Assembly: GCA_947628025.1 (NCBI GenBank)
Contig: CANQYH010000211.1
Coordinates: forward strand, 1 to 5,773
DNA from: an uncultured Lachnospiraceae bacterium
GTDB taxonomy: Bacteria > Bacillota > Clostridia > Lachnospirales > Lachnospiraceae
Reading direction: 5' to 3'
Length of the DNA: 5,773 nt
Under the pieces are notes generated by a model. The model was given only the letters and a program-made list of their open reading frames with translations. It was not told the DNA's origin and made no database searches. Positions 1-5,728 of the stretch are shown here, piece after piece. The position numbers and the translations under genes were made by a program. Position 1 is the first letter of the stretch; each line of letters opens with the position of its first letter.

Positions 1-2
1 AG

Positions 3-1979
3 GGAGCAACCCCTTTTACACAGGGAGCCCTCCCGCCTGCCCAGGACGCTTCCCAGGCCAGGCTTAATATGCGGCGGCAGTATGATCCCGCTCTGCCGCA
101 GGATCCGTACGCCCCGCCGGGCGAGCGCCGGGCCGCGGAAACCGTGCTGGGAAAATACGCGCTGCCGGTGGCTGCGGCTGCGCTGATCGTGGTTGGCATC
201 GGCGTGCTGGCCGTCATGGTCTGGGATTACGTGGCGGACTACGGCAAGGCCCTGGTGGTGGCGCTGATGGGGCCGACGTGTTTCGGCATCGGCTGCGGAC
301 TCGGCCGTTCGGAGCGGATGCGGCTGTTCAAACATTCGATGACGTCGATCGCCCTTGTCATTCTTTACGCGGACATCATCGCGATGAATTTCGCCTGGCG
401 TTTGATCCCGGAGACGGCGGCGCTTTTGCTGGTGCTTTTGTGGTGCGCGCTCGCGGCGGCGGCCAGTTTGCGGTACGGGGAGAAACTGTTTTACTATGTG
501 ATGGAGGCCGGGATCTGCGTGACGGCGGTTCTGGCGGCGGGCCTGGTCACCGACGACGGGTACGGACTGTTTTTGTTTATTCTCACCTTTGCCGTGTGGG
601 GACTTAGTATCTTGTGTTTCCGGAAGCAGTACCGCTGCGGGAACAACGCGTTCGGCCTGGCCGCGGTATTCATTTTCCTGTCCCAGGCCGCTGCGGTGTC
701 CGATCTGCGTTTCCTGCAGGAAATCGGCCGCAGCGACGGGAACGTCTGTCTTTGGATGGAACTGATCTTTTTTGCCGCATTGCTGGTTTTCGCTGGTTTT
801 TATGAGAAGATCCTGTTTGAGCCGGAACATGAAGCGCAGAACCGGCGGGCGCTGGCGGTTGGCTGCTGCCTGGCTTTTCTGCTGCCGTTTTGCGCCTACG
901 CCGCGGACCCGACGCTCTGGGGGATGGACCGCGCCGGTCATTTGCTGGTCCTGGTGTTTGGTTTGCTGCTGCTTCGGAACCGGAAGCATCGGAAATGGCT
1001 GAGCGGCTTCGTCTATTTCCATATGCTTTTCTGCGCTTATATGGCCGCGGACTGGTGGGATGCGGGCAAAAACGGGTTTCTCCTGCTGACGGCGGTATAT
1101 TTTCTGCTGGATCTGTTTTTGGACGATCTGGCGTTTCGGATCCCGTTTCTGGCGACGGAACTGCTGACGGCCATTCTGTGGCTGTTTTTCGAGATCCCCT
1201 TTATCCATTACGGGGAGAGGGAGGTGCTGGCTTACGGCCTGCCCCTGCTTTTGTCCGGGATCTGCTTCGTGATCTTCACGTCGCTGAAAGAAAGGCGGAT
1301 CTCCTTTAAGATCAGTATCAGCTGTTTTGTGGCGAACCTGTATTTTCTGGGCGTCTACATGGGCGGCTGCAGTACGGGCGCGGTGGAGGAACTGTGGAGA
1401 GCGGGTGCGATGGTCCTGGCTTACCTGTGCCTGGGTGCGGCCCTGGCCTGGCTGAAAGAGGGAGCCGGGGACGAGGGCGTATTCCGTTTCGTGTGGGCCG
1501 CCGTCGTTGAGATCGTCCTGCTGGGAGAATACGGCCGCCGTCTGGGAGCGTTCCATGTGACGGTGACCGGTGTGCTTCTGCTGGTGCATATCGTTTCGTG
1601 GGCCTGGCTGATGGATCTGCAGAAAGAGGATTCGATGGGACGGGATATCTGGTTTTCGATTCTGGCTACGATGAATCTGCTGCGTCTGACCGAACGGACG
1701 CCCCTCTGGGATATGGCGATCCTGGTCTCTTTGTTTATGATGGCCCTGGCGGCGGCGCTGATCCTGGGCGGGTTTAAGCTGCGCAGGAAAGGTCTCCGTC
1801 TGTACGGCCTGATCTTTATTATCCTGAGCGTTGCGAAGATGATCTTCTTTGATATTTCCGGCAGCGATTCCGTCATCCGTGTGGCGGCGCTGATTGCGGG
1901 AGGGATCATCTGCCTGGCGATCAGCTATGTTTATAACCGGATGGAGAAAAAATTGAATGAATCGGAAAATAATCCTTGA
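3..1979 (+). CDS. DUF2339-like polytopic membrane protein, 5'-truncated by the window edge
   Basis: This is a multi-pass membrane protein of unknown function. Counting from the ATG at 69 it has 636 residues, nearly all of it in closely packed hydrophobic segments (first about 30-52, then 60-77, 91-109, 115-134 and so on to the C-terminus), with short charged loops. The GKY-L----A-LIVVGIG opening, the following GP/G-rich helix and the C-terminal 'RRKGLRLYGLIF...AKMIFFD...R' pattern resemble DUF2339 membrane proteins; this is family recognition by eye. The frame has no stop between position 3 and the ATG at 69, that ATG has only a weak AGG upstream, and the preceding codons encode a Pro/Ala/Gln-rich stretch like the linker before the membrane domain in this family. 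I therefore think the true start lies outside the window; a start at 69 is the alternative. The TGA stop (1977-1979) lies inside the -35 box of the next promoter, and no terminator separates the two. Confidence 0.72.
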   Translation, partial: GATPFTQGALPPAQDASQARLNMRRQYDPALPQDPYAPPGERRAAETVLGKYALPVAAAALIVVGIGVLAVMVWDYVADYGKALVVALMGPTCFGIGCGLGRSERMRLFKHSMTSIALVILYADIIAMNFAWRLIPETAALLLVLLWCALAAAASLRYGEKLFYYVMEAGICVTAVLAAGLVTDDGYGLFLFILTFAVWGLSILCFRKQYRCGNNAFGLAAVFIFLSQAAAVSDLRFLQEIGRSDGNVCLWMELIFFAALLVFAGFYEKILFEPEHEAQNRRALAVGCCLAFLLPFCAYAADPTLWGMDRAGHLLVLVFGLLLLRNRKHRKWLSGFVYFHMLFCAYMAADWWDAGKNGFLLLTAVYFLLDLFLDDLAFRIPFLATELLTAILWLFFEIPFIHYGEREVLAYGLPLLLSGICFVIFTSLKERRISFKISISCFVANLYFLGVYMGGCSTGAVEELWRAGAMVLAYLCLGAALAWLKEGAGDEGVFRFVWAAVVEIVLLGEYGRRLGAFHVTVTGVLLLVHIVSWAWLMDLQKEDSMGRDIWFSILATMNLLRLTERTPLWDMAILVSLFMMALAAALILGGFKLRRKGLRLYGLIFIILSVAKMIFFDISGSDSVIRVAALIAGGIICLAISYVYNRMEKKLNESENNP

Positions 1980-2006
1980 CAGTGACGTAACGTCACCCTA
2001 TATAAT
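1976..2006 (+). promoter_or_regulatory. Sigma-A-type promoter of the rfb operon
   Basis: A perfect -35 box, TTGACA, lies at 1976-1981. A perfect -10 box, TATAAT, lies at 2001-2006, giving a 19-bp spacer; the overlapping TATATA at 1999-2004 would give the standard 17 bp. Transcription would start near 2012-2014, leaving about 140 nt of leader before rfbA. The -35 box overlaps the stop codon of the upstream membrane-protein gene, so the rfb operon can be transcribed independently, although read-through from upstream is also possible. The boxes are seen directly; promoter activity is inferred. Confidence 0.85.
1982..1996 (+). promoter_or_regulatory. Operator-like palindrome between -35 and -10
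   Basis: GTGACGTAACGTCAC is a perfect 7-bp inverted repeat around a single central A. It starts immediately after the -35 box and fills most of the spacer. A dimeric regulator bound here would sit across the core promoter. The combination of an inverted repeat and a possible 19-bp spacer is typical of promoters controlled by MerR-family activators; a repressor such as a GntR- or TetR-type protein is equally possible. No regulator gene is in the window, so the identity of the binding protein is open. Confidence 0.6.
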
Positions 2007-2025
2007 GGAAGAAAGCGAAGAAAAA

Positions 2026-2127
2026 CGGTCCGAGCCGCGGCTGCCGCTGCACGAAACCCGCGGTGTAAGCGCCGTCCCGGATGCAGGAGCAGAACATGTT
2101 TCGGAACGGATGTGCGCGTTAGGACCG
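2026..2127 (+). promoter_or_regulatory. Possible structured 5' leader of rfbA
   Basis: The leader between the promoter and rfbA can fold into a small branched structure. CGGTCC (2026-2031) can pair with GGACCG (2122-2127) as a closing helix. Inside it, CGCTGCAC (2045-2052) pairs with GTGTAAGCG (2063-2071, one bulged A). The directly adjacent CCGTCCCG (2072-2079) pairs with CGGAACGG (2102-2109, one mismatch). The strong Shine-Dalgarno sequence at 2139-2145 lies outside the structure. It matches no riboswitch class I recognise, and GC-rich sequence forms such helices by chance. Confidence 0.25.
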
Positions 2128-2152
2128 GAAACGAAACCAAGGAGGAACGATC

Positions 2153-3043
2153 ATGAAAGGTATTATTCTGGCCGGTGGGTCCGGCACCAGACTGTATCCG
2201 CTGACCATGGTGACTTCAAAACAGCTTCTTCCGATCTATGATAAACCGATGATTTACTACCCGCTGTCCGTGCTGATGAGCGCCGGGATCCGGGAGATCC
2301 TGATCATTTCTACGCCGGATGATACGCCCAGATTCGAGCACCTGCTGGGCGACGGCCATCAGTTCGGCATCCATCTGTCCTACGCGGTGCAGCCCAGCCC
2401 GGACGGACTGGCCCAGGCGTTTATCATTGGCGCGGATTTCATCGGCAGCGACCATGTGGCCATGATCCTGGGCGACAATATATTTGCGGGCCACGGGCTT
2501 AAGAAGCGCCTCTTAAAGGCGGCCAACAAGCAGTACGGGGCGACCGTGTTCGGCTACTATGTGGATGACCCGGAGCGGTTCGGCATCGTGGAGTTCGATT
2601 CCGACGGCCGGGCCATTTCCATCGAGGAAAAACCGGAGCATCCCAAGTCCAACTACTGCGTGACCGGGCTTTATTTCTACGATAACCGTGTGGTGGAATA
2701 CGCGAAGAATCTGAAACCGTCTGCCCGCGGCGAGCTGGAGATCACCGACCTGAACCGGATCTATCTGGAGGACGGCCATCTGGAAGTGGAGCTTTTGGGC
2801 CAGGGCTTTACGTGGCTGGACACGGGGACTCACGAGTCTCTGGTGGACGCGACGAATTTTGTCCGCACCGTGGAATCGCACCAGCACCGCAAGATCGCCT
2901 GTCTGGAGGAGATCGCCTATCTGAACCATTGGATCACCCGCGATCAGCTGCTGGAAAATATCGAGCCGCTTAGGAAAAATCAGTACGGGCAGTATCTGAT
3001 GGATGTGCTGGCCGGGAAATTTATCGATAAAGAATTTAAATGA
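2153..3043 (+). CDS. rfbA: Glucose-1-phosphate thymidylyltransferase (dTDP-glucose pyrophosphorylase)
   Basis: This cytosolic enzyme makes dTDP-glucose and pyrophosphate from dTTP and glucose 1-phosphate, the first step of the dTDP-L-rhamnose pathway. The 296 residues match the length of the short RmlA/RfbA family. The nucleotide-binding signature GGSGTRLYPLT is at residues 8-18 (R13), followed by SKQLLPIYDKPMIYYPLS (K23). Q80 is in the base-recognition region, LGDN carries the metal-binding D108, EEKP is at 158-161 (K160) and WLDTG carries the second metal ligand D223. The RGELEITDLN segment at 192-201 is also typical. The start is supported by AAGGAGG at 2139-2145, seven bases before the ATG. 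It is the first gene of the rfb operon, downstream of the promoter at 1976-2006, and 95 bp separate it from rfbB. In this family dTDP-rhamnose commonly inhibits the enzyme at an allosteric site; whether that holds here cannot be seen. Confidence 0.97.
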   Translation: MKGIILAGGSGTRLYPLTMVTSKQLLPIYDKPMIYYPLSVLMSAGIREILIISTPDDTPRFEHLLGDGHQFGIHLSYAVQPSPDGLAQAFIIGADFIGSDHVAMILGDNIFAGHGLKKRLLKAANKQYGATVFGYYVDDPERFGIVEFDSDGRAISIEEKPEHPKSNYCVTGLYFYDNRVVEYAKNLKPSARGELEITDLNRIYLEDGHLEVELLGQGFTWLDTGTHESLVDATNFVRTVESHQHRKIACLEEIAYLNHWITRDQLLENIEPLRKNQYGQYLMDVLAGKFIDKEFK

Positions 3044-3138
3044 GTCTGCGAAATGAATGGGCCGGCAGGCGGAAATAAACGCACGGCAGCTGCGGTGTGT
3101 AAGCAGCGGAGATAACAGAAAGAGAGGAATACAAAAAT
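3044..3138 (+). other. rfbA-rfbB intergenic spacer with small hairpin
   Basis: This 95-bp spacer has no terminator, so rfbA and rfbB are probably co-transcribed. A short stem, GCTGC (3089-3093) with GCAGC (3103-3107), has a 9-base loop and no following T-run. The spacer shares two word pairs with other spacers of the operon: GCACG...GCGGTGT(GT)AAGC with the rfbA leader, and GCAGGCGGAA...CTGCGG with the repeat region before rfbD. The 3' end carries the rfbB ribosome binding site. Confidence 0.5.
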
Positions 3139-4173
3139 ATGAAAATCCTGGTAACAGGCGGCGCCGGCTTCATCGGCGGCAATTTCGTCCATCTTATGGT
3201 AAATCGGTATCCGGACGACCAGATCGTCAACCTGGATCTTTTGACCTACGCCGGTAATCTGGAGACCTTAAAGCCGGTGGAGGATAGACCCAATTACAAG
3301 TTCATCCGGGGCGACATCGCCGACGAGCCCTTTGTCATGGCACTGTTTGAAAAAGAAAAATTCGATGTGGTCGTCAATTTCGCGGCGGAGAGCCATGTGG
3401 ACCGTTCGATCACGGATCCCGGCATCTTCATCCAGACCAATATCCAGGGGACCCGCGTGCTGATGGACGCTTCGAGAAAATACGGCGTGAAGCGCTATCA
3501 TCAGGTATCCACCGACGAGGTCTACGGCGATCTCCCGCTGGACCGGCCGGATCTGTATTTCACGGAGGAGACGCCGATCCATACCTCCAGCCCTTATAGC
3601 TCCTCCAAAGCCAGCGCCGATCTGTTTGTCCTGGCGTACCACCGGACTTACGGGCTGCCGGTGACCATTTCCCGCTGCTCCAACAATTACGGTGCGTACC
3701 AGTTCCCGGAGAAGCTGATCCCGCTGATCATCAGCCGCGCTCTGGCCGGCGAGGAGCTGCCGGTCTACGGCAAGGGGGAGAATGTCCGCGACTGGCTCCA
3801 TGTGTCCGACCATTGCGAAGCCATCGACCTGATCCTCCGCAAGGGACGGGTAGGCGAGGTCTACAACATCGGCGGCCATAACGAGCGCACCAATCTGGAG
3901 GTAGTGAAGACGATCCTGCGCGCCCTGGACCGGCCGGAGAGCCTGATCCGTTTCGTCACCGATCGTCCCGGACACGACATGCGCTACGCCATCGACCCGA
4001 CGAAGATCGAGACGGAGCTGGGCTGGAGGCCGCAGTACAATTTTGATACCGGCATCCGCCAGACCATCGACTGGTATTTAAATAACCGGGAGTGGTGGGA
4101 GCATATCATTTCCGGGGAGTACGCCAATTATTTCGATAAGATGTATGGGAAGCGCTTAGAAACGAATCCATGA
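3139..4173 (+). CDS. rfbB: dTDP-glucose 4,6-dehydratase
   Basis: This is a cytosolic extended short-chain dehydrogenase/reductase that uses bound NAD to convert dTDP-glucose to dTDP-4-dehydro-6-deoxy-glucose, the second step to dTDP-L-rhamnose. The 344 residues are close to the family size (about 340-360). The N-terminal dinucleotide motif GGAGFIG is at residues 7-13 and NFAAESHVDRS at 80-90. The catalytic STDEVYG at 124-130 holds T125, D126 and E127. YSSSK at 153-157 supplies the catalytic Tyr153 and Lys157. RCSNNYG at 179-185 and RPGHDMRYAID at 276-286 are substrate-site signatures of RmlB. A GAGAGGA ribosome binding site around 3122-3128 lies about ten bases before the ATG, a slightly long spacing. 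It is the second gene of the operon. The next gene, rfbD, comes only after a 230-bp repeat-bearing spacer and there is no rfbC between them. All key residues are present. Confidence 0.97.
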   Translation: MKILVTGGAGFIGGNFVHLMVNRYPDDQIVNLDLLTYAGNLETLKPVEDRPNYKFIRGDIADEPFVMALFEKEKFDVVVNFAAESHVDRSITDPGIFIQTNIQGTRVLMDASRKYGVKRYHQVSTDEVYGDLPLDRPDLYFTEETPIHTSSPYSSSKASADLFVLAYHRTYGLPVTISRCSNNYGAYQFPEKLIPLIISRALAGEELPVYGKGENVRDWLHVSDHCEAIDLILRKGRVGEVYNIGGHNERTNLEVVKTILRALDRPESLIRFVTDRPGHDMRYAIDPTKIETELGWRPQYNFDTGIRQTIDWYLNNREWWEHIISGEYANYFDKMYGKRLETNP

Positions 4174-4327
4174 GAACTGCGGATGGGAATATACGGAAGG
4201 GATCCGGACAGAGCTGAGGACGTGGGAGCAGGCGGAAGAGATCCGGGCAGAACTGCGGATATGGAATACGCATAAACGGCCCATGACGGAGCCGCGGATA
4301 TGGAAAGAACGGAAACCGTTAAGCGGT
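4174..4327 (+). repeat. Degenerate tandem repeat, about four units of 37-39 bp, between rfbB and rfbD
   Basis: Four units start at 4174, 4211, 4250 and 4289, so the steps are 37, 39 and 39 bp. Each begins with a version of GARCTGCGGAT followed by TGGRA. Units 1 and 2 match along their whole length at about 29 of 37 positions when a 2-base gap is allowed, and share CGGAAG and GATCCGG. Unit 3 matches mainly in its first half, and unit 4 only in the first ~16 bases. The array begins directly after the rfbB stop codon. A 39-bp period equals 13 codons, so 13-residue periodicity appears in several frames, but none has a credible start with a ribosome binding site. It is probably non-coding or the remnant of a decayed sequence. 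Confidence 0.6.
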
Positions 4328-4385
4328 AAAAAAGCAGAGGGCCGGAATTTGTCAGGCGGCAAGAACCGGAGCCATACAGTCGAAA

Positions 4386-4406
4386 AAAGGAGAAAGATGG
4401 AAAATG
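4386..4406 (+). promoter_or_regulatory. rfbD ribosome binding site with a decoy ATG
   Basis: AAAGGAG at 4386-4392 is the only good Shine-Dalgarno sequence before rfbD. It lies 11 bases from the rfbD ATG at 4404, which is long. Only 4 bases from it is another ATG (4397-4399) in a different frame that reads 16 codons and stops at 4445-4447, inside rfbD. The rfbD start at 4404 is fixed by the conserved N-terminus MKVLVTGVKGQLG. Confidence 0.55.
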
Positions 4407-5276
4407 AAAGTTTTGGTTACAGGCGTCAAGGGCCAGCTGGGCCATGACGTGGTCAATGAGCTGGCGAAGCGCGGACACACTCCCGTCGGCGTGGATATCG
4501 ACGAAATGGACATTACCGACGCCGCGTCGGTGGAGCGAGTCCTGAAAGAGACGGCGCCTGACGCGGTGATCCACTGCGCCGCTTATACGGCCGTGGATGC
4601 CGCCGAGGACAACGAAGCCCTGTGCCGCCGCGTCAACGCGGAGGGCACGGAGAATATCGCCAGAGTCTGCGGGGAGCTGGACTGCAAGCTCATGTATATC
4701 AGCACCGATTATGTGTTCAACGGCCAGGGCGAGCGCCCCTGGGAGCCGGACGATCCGAGGGAGCCGCTGAACGTCTACGGCCAGACCAAATACGAGGGCG
4801 AGCTGGCGGTGGAGAAGCTGGAAAAATATTTTATCGTCCGCATCGCCTGGGTCTTCGGCATCAATGGGAAAAATTTTATCAAGACCATGCTGAACCTGGG
4901 CAAGACCCGCGATACGCTGACCGTGGTCTGCGATCAGATCGGTTCGCCCACCTACACCTACGATCTGGCCCGTCTTCTGGCTGATATGATCGAGACGGAC
5001 CGCTATGGCCGCTATCACGCGACCAATGAGGGCCTGTGCAGCTGGTACGAGTTCGCGGCGGAGATCTTCCGCCAGGCCGGGATGCAGGTGAACGTGATCC
5101 CGGTGTCCAGCGACCAGTATCCGGCCAGAGCCAAACGTCCCGCCAACAGCCGCATGGACAAATCCAAGCTGGACGCCGCGGGCTTTGCGCGGCTGCCCGC
5201 CTGGCAGGACGCGCTGGCACGGTATTTGCGGGAGCTGGGCTATCAGATCCCGGGCCCGGACGGAGAAAACAGATAA
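4404..5276 (+). CDS. rfbD: dTDP-4-dehydrorhamnose reductase
   Basis: This cytosolic short-chain dehydrogenase/reductase uses NAD(P)H to reduce dTDP-4-dehydro-L-rhamnose to dTDP-L-rhamnose, the last step of the pathway. The 290 residues are near the usual ~280-300. The cofactor motif G-x-x-GQLG is at residues 7-13. HCAAYTAVDAAE is at 57-68, STDYVF at 100-105 carries the catalytic Thr101, and YGQTK at 125-129 supplies Tyr125 and Lys129. The IAWVFG segment has Trp149, expected to stack on the sugar. DQIGSPTYT (177-185) and RPANSRMD (245-252) complete the RmlD signature. Its normal substrate is made by RfbC, which is not encoded in this window, so the epimerase must come from another locus. The stop codon TAA (5274-5276) is embedded in the A-run that forms the opposite-strand T-tract of the terminator. 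It is the last gene of the operon. Confidence 0.96.
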   Translation: MKVLVTGVKGQLGHDVVNELAKRGHTPVGVDIDEMDITDAASVERVLKETAPDAVIHCAAYTAVDAAEDNEALCRRVNAEGTENIARVCGELDCKLMYISTDYVFNGQGERPWEPDDPREPLNVYGQTKYEGELAVEKLEKYFIVRIAWVFGINGKNFIKTMLNLGKTRDTLTVVCDQIGSPTYTYDLARLLADMIETDRYGRYHATNEGLCSWYEFAAEIFRQAGMQVNVIPVSSDQYPARAKRPANSRMDKSKLDAAGFARLPAWQDALARYLRELGYQIPGPDGENR

Positions 5277-5339
5277 AAAGGACCGCTTTCCCAAAGCGAG
5301 ACGGCGCTGCGCCTGGGGAAAGCGGTCCTCTTTGTTTTT
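5275..5339. terminator. Bidirectional rho-independent terminator between rfbD and the tRNA operon
   Basis: AGGACCGCTTTCCC (5279-5292) and GGGAAAGCGGTCCT (5316-5329) form a perfect 14-bp stem. The 23-base loop can itself form a 4-bp hairpin (GGCG 5303-5306 with CGCC 5310-5313). On the + strand it is followed by CTTTGTTTTT, terminating the rfb operon. On the - strand it is followed by TTTTTATC (A-run 5275-5279), terminating the leftward tRNA operon. The - strand tract begins in the rfbD stop codon. Confidence 0.93.
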
Positions 5340-5351
5340 GGGCAGAAAAAA

Positions 5352-5424
<73 letters not shown>

Positions 5425-5434
5425 GTCTTTTCTC

Positions 5435-5468
5435 AAAAAATGCCCTGAATGGGATTCATCCAAAGCAT
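5435..5468 (-). terminator. Possible weak terminator or processing hairpin between tRNA-Glu and tRNA-Thr
   Basis: The 49-bp spacer between tRNA-Glu and tRNA-Thr can fold on the - strand. ATGCTT pairs with GGGCAT (including two T-G pairs) around an inner stem TGAAT/ATTCA with loop CCC, separated by an asymmetric 4-base bulge. A run of T follows (A-run 5435-5440 on +). The layout is terminator-like, but the stem is AU-rich and interrupted. No promoter fits between it and tRNA-Thr, so it probably only attenuates transcription or guides processing. Confidence 0.35.
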
Positions 5469-5473
5469 CCTGA

Positions 5474-5545
5474 TGACCTCGCCGGGAATCGAACCCGGGT
5501 TTACGCCGTGAGAGGGCGTCGTCTTAACCGCTTGACCACGAGGCC
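5474..5545 (-). tRNA. tRNA-Glu(CTC)
   Basis: This 72-nt cloverleaf is on the - strand. The acceptor stem GGCCTCG/CGAGGTC has one G-T wobble, the D-arm contains GGTCAAGCGGTTAAGAC, the anticodon stem is ACGCC/GGCGT, and the T-arm is CCGGG-TTCGATT-CCCGG. The anticodon loop CTCTCAC gives CTC, which reads GAG (Glu). The discriminator is A and no CCA is encoded. It lies 10 bp after tRNA-Pro and 49 bp before tRNA-Thr in the same transcript direction. Confidence 0.95.
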
Positions 5546-5555
5546 TTAATTTTAA

Positions 5556-5629
5556 TCGAGGCGACGGGATTCGAACCCACGGCCTCTGCGTCCCGAACGC
5601 AGCGCTCTACCAAACTGAGCCACGCCTCG
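5556..5629 (-). tRNA. tRNA-Pro(CGG)
   Basis: This 74-nt cloverleaf is on the - strand. The acceptor stem is CGAGGCG/CGCCTCG; C at position 1 is characteristic of bacterial tRNA-Pro. The D-arm is GCTCAGTTTGGTAGAGC and the anticodon stem CTGCG/CGCAG. The T-arm GTGGG-TTCGAAT-CCCGT has two G-T pairs. The anticodon loop TTCGGGA gives CGG, which reads CCG (Pro). The discriminator is A and no CCA is encoded. It is the first gene of the tRNA operon, a few bases downstream of the promoter at 5641-5669. Confidence 0.95.
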
Positions 5630-5640
5630 ATACCTTTGGT

Positions 5641-5669
5641 AGTATAATACGGACCGGAAAAATTGTCAA
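5641..5669 (-). promoter_or_regulatory. Promoter of the tRNA Pro-Glu-Thr operon
   Basis: On the - strand there is a perfect -35 TTGACA (5664-5669), a 17-bp spacer (5647-5663) and a -10 TATACT (5641-5646). The predicted start is near 5634, about five bases before the mature 5' end of tRNA-Pro. Upstream, 5670-5698 is almost pure A/T with an A-tract on the - strand, which suits an UP element contacting the RNA polymerase alpha subunit, as is common at strong stable-RNA promoters. Confidence 0.88.
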
Positions 5670-5728
5670 TAGATATTTTTATTTTTTTTAAAATATTTAG
5701 GGCAATCGCAAAGTCCTCACACCAAGAA

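Noticed and set aside
1421..1909. 162-codon open frame on the - strand inside the membrane-protein gene
   Set aside because: It is Arg/Ser/Ile-rich low-complexity sequence complementary to hydrophobic codons, with no recognisable features.
1957..2241. 94-codon + frame spanning the rfb promoter and the start of rfbA
   Set aside because: It runs through the promoter and the rfbA ribosome binding site and overlaps rfbA in the wrong frame.
3268..3975. 235-codon open frame on the - strand inside rfbB
   Set aside because: It is a shadow of the well-supported rfbB and has no family resemblance.
4283..4447. Possible 54-residue gene in the rfbB-rfbD gap, with 13-residue periodicity upstream
   Set aside because: There is no ribosome binding site before the ATG at 4283, it overlaps rfbD in another frame, and the periodicity comes from the 39-bp DNA repeat, appearing in other frames too.
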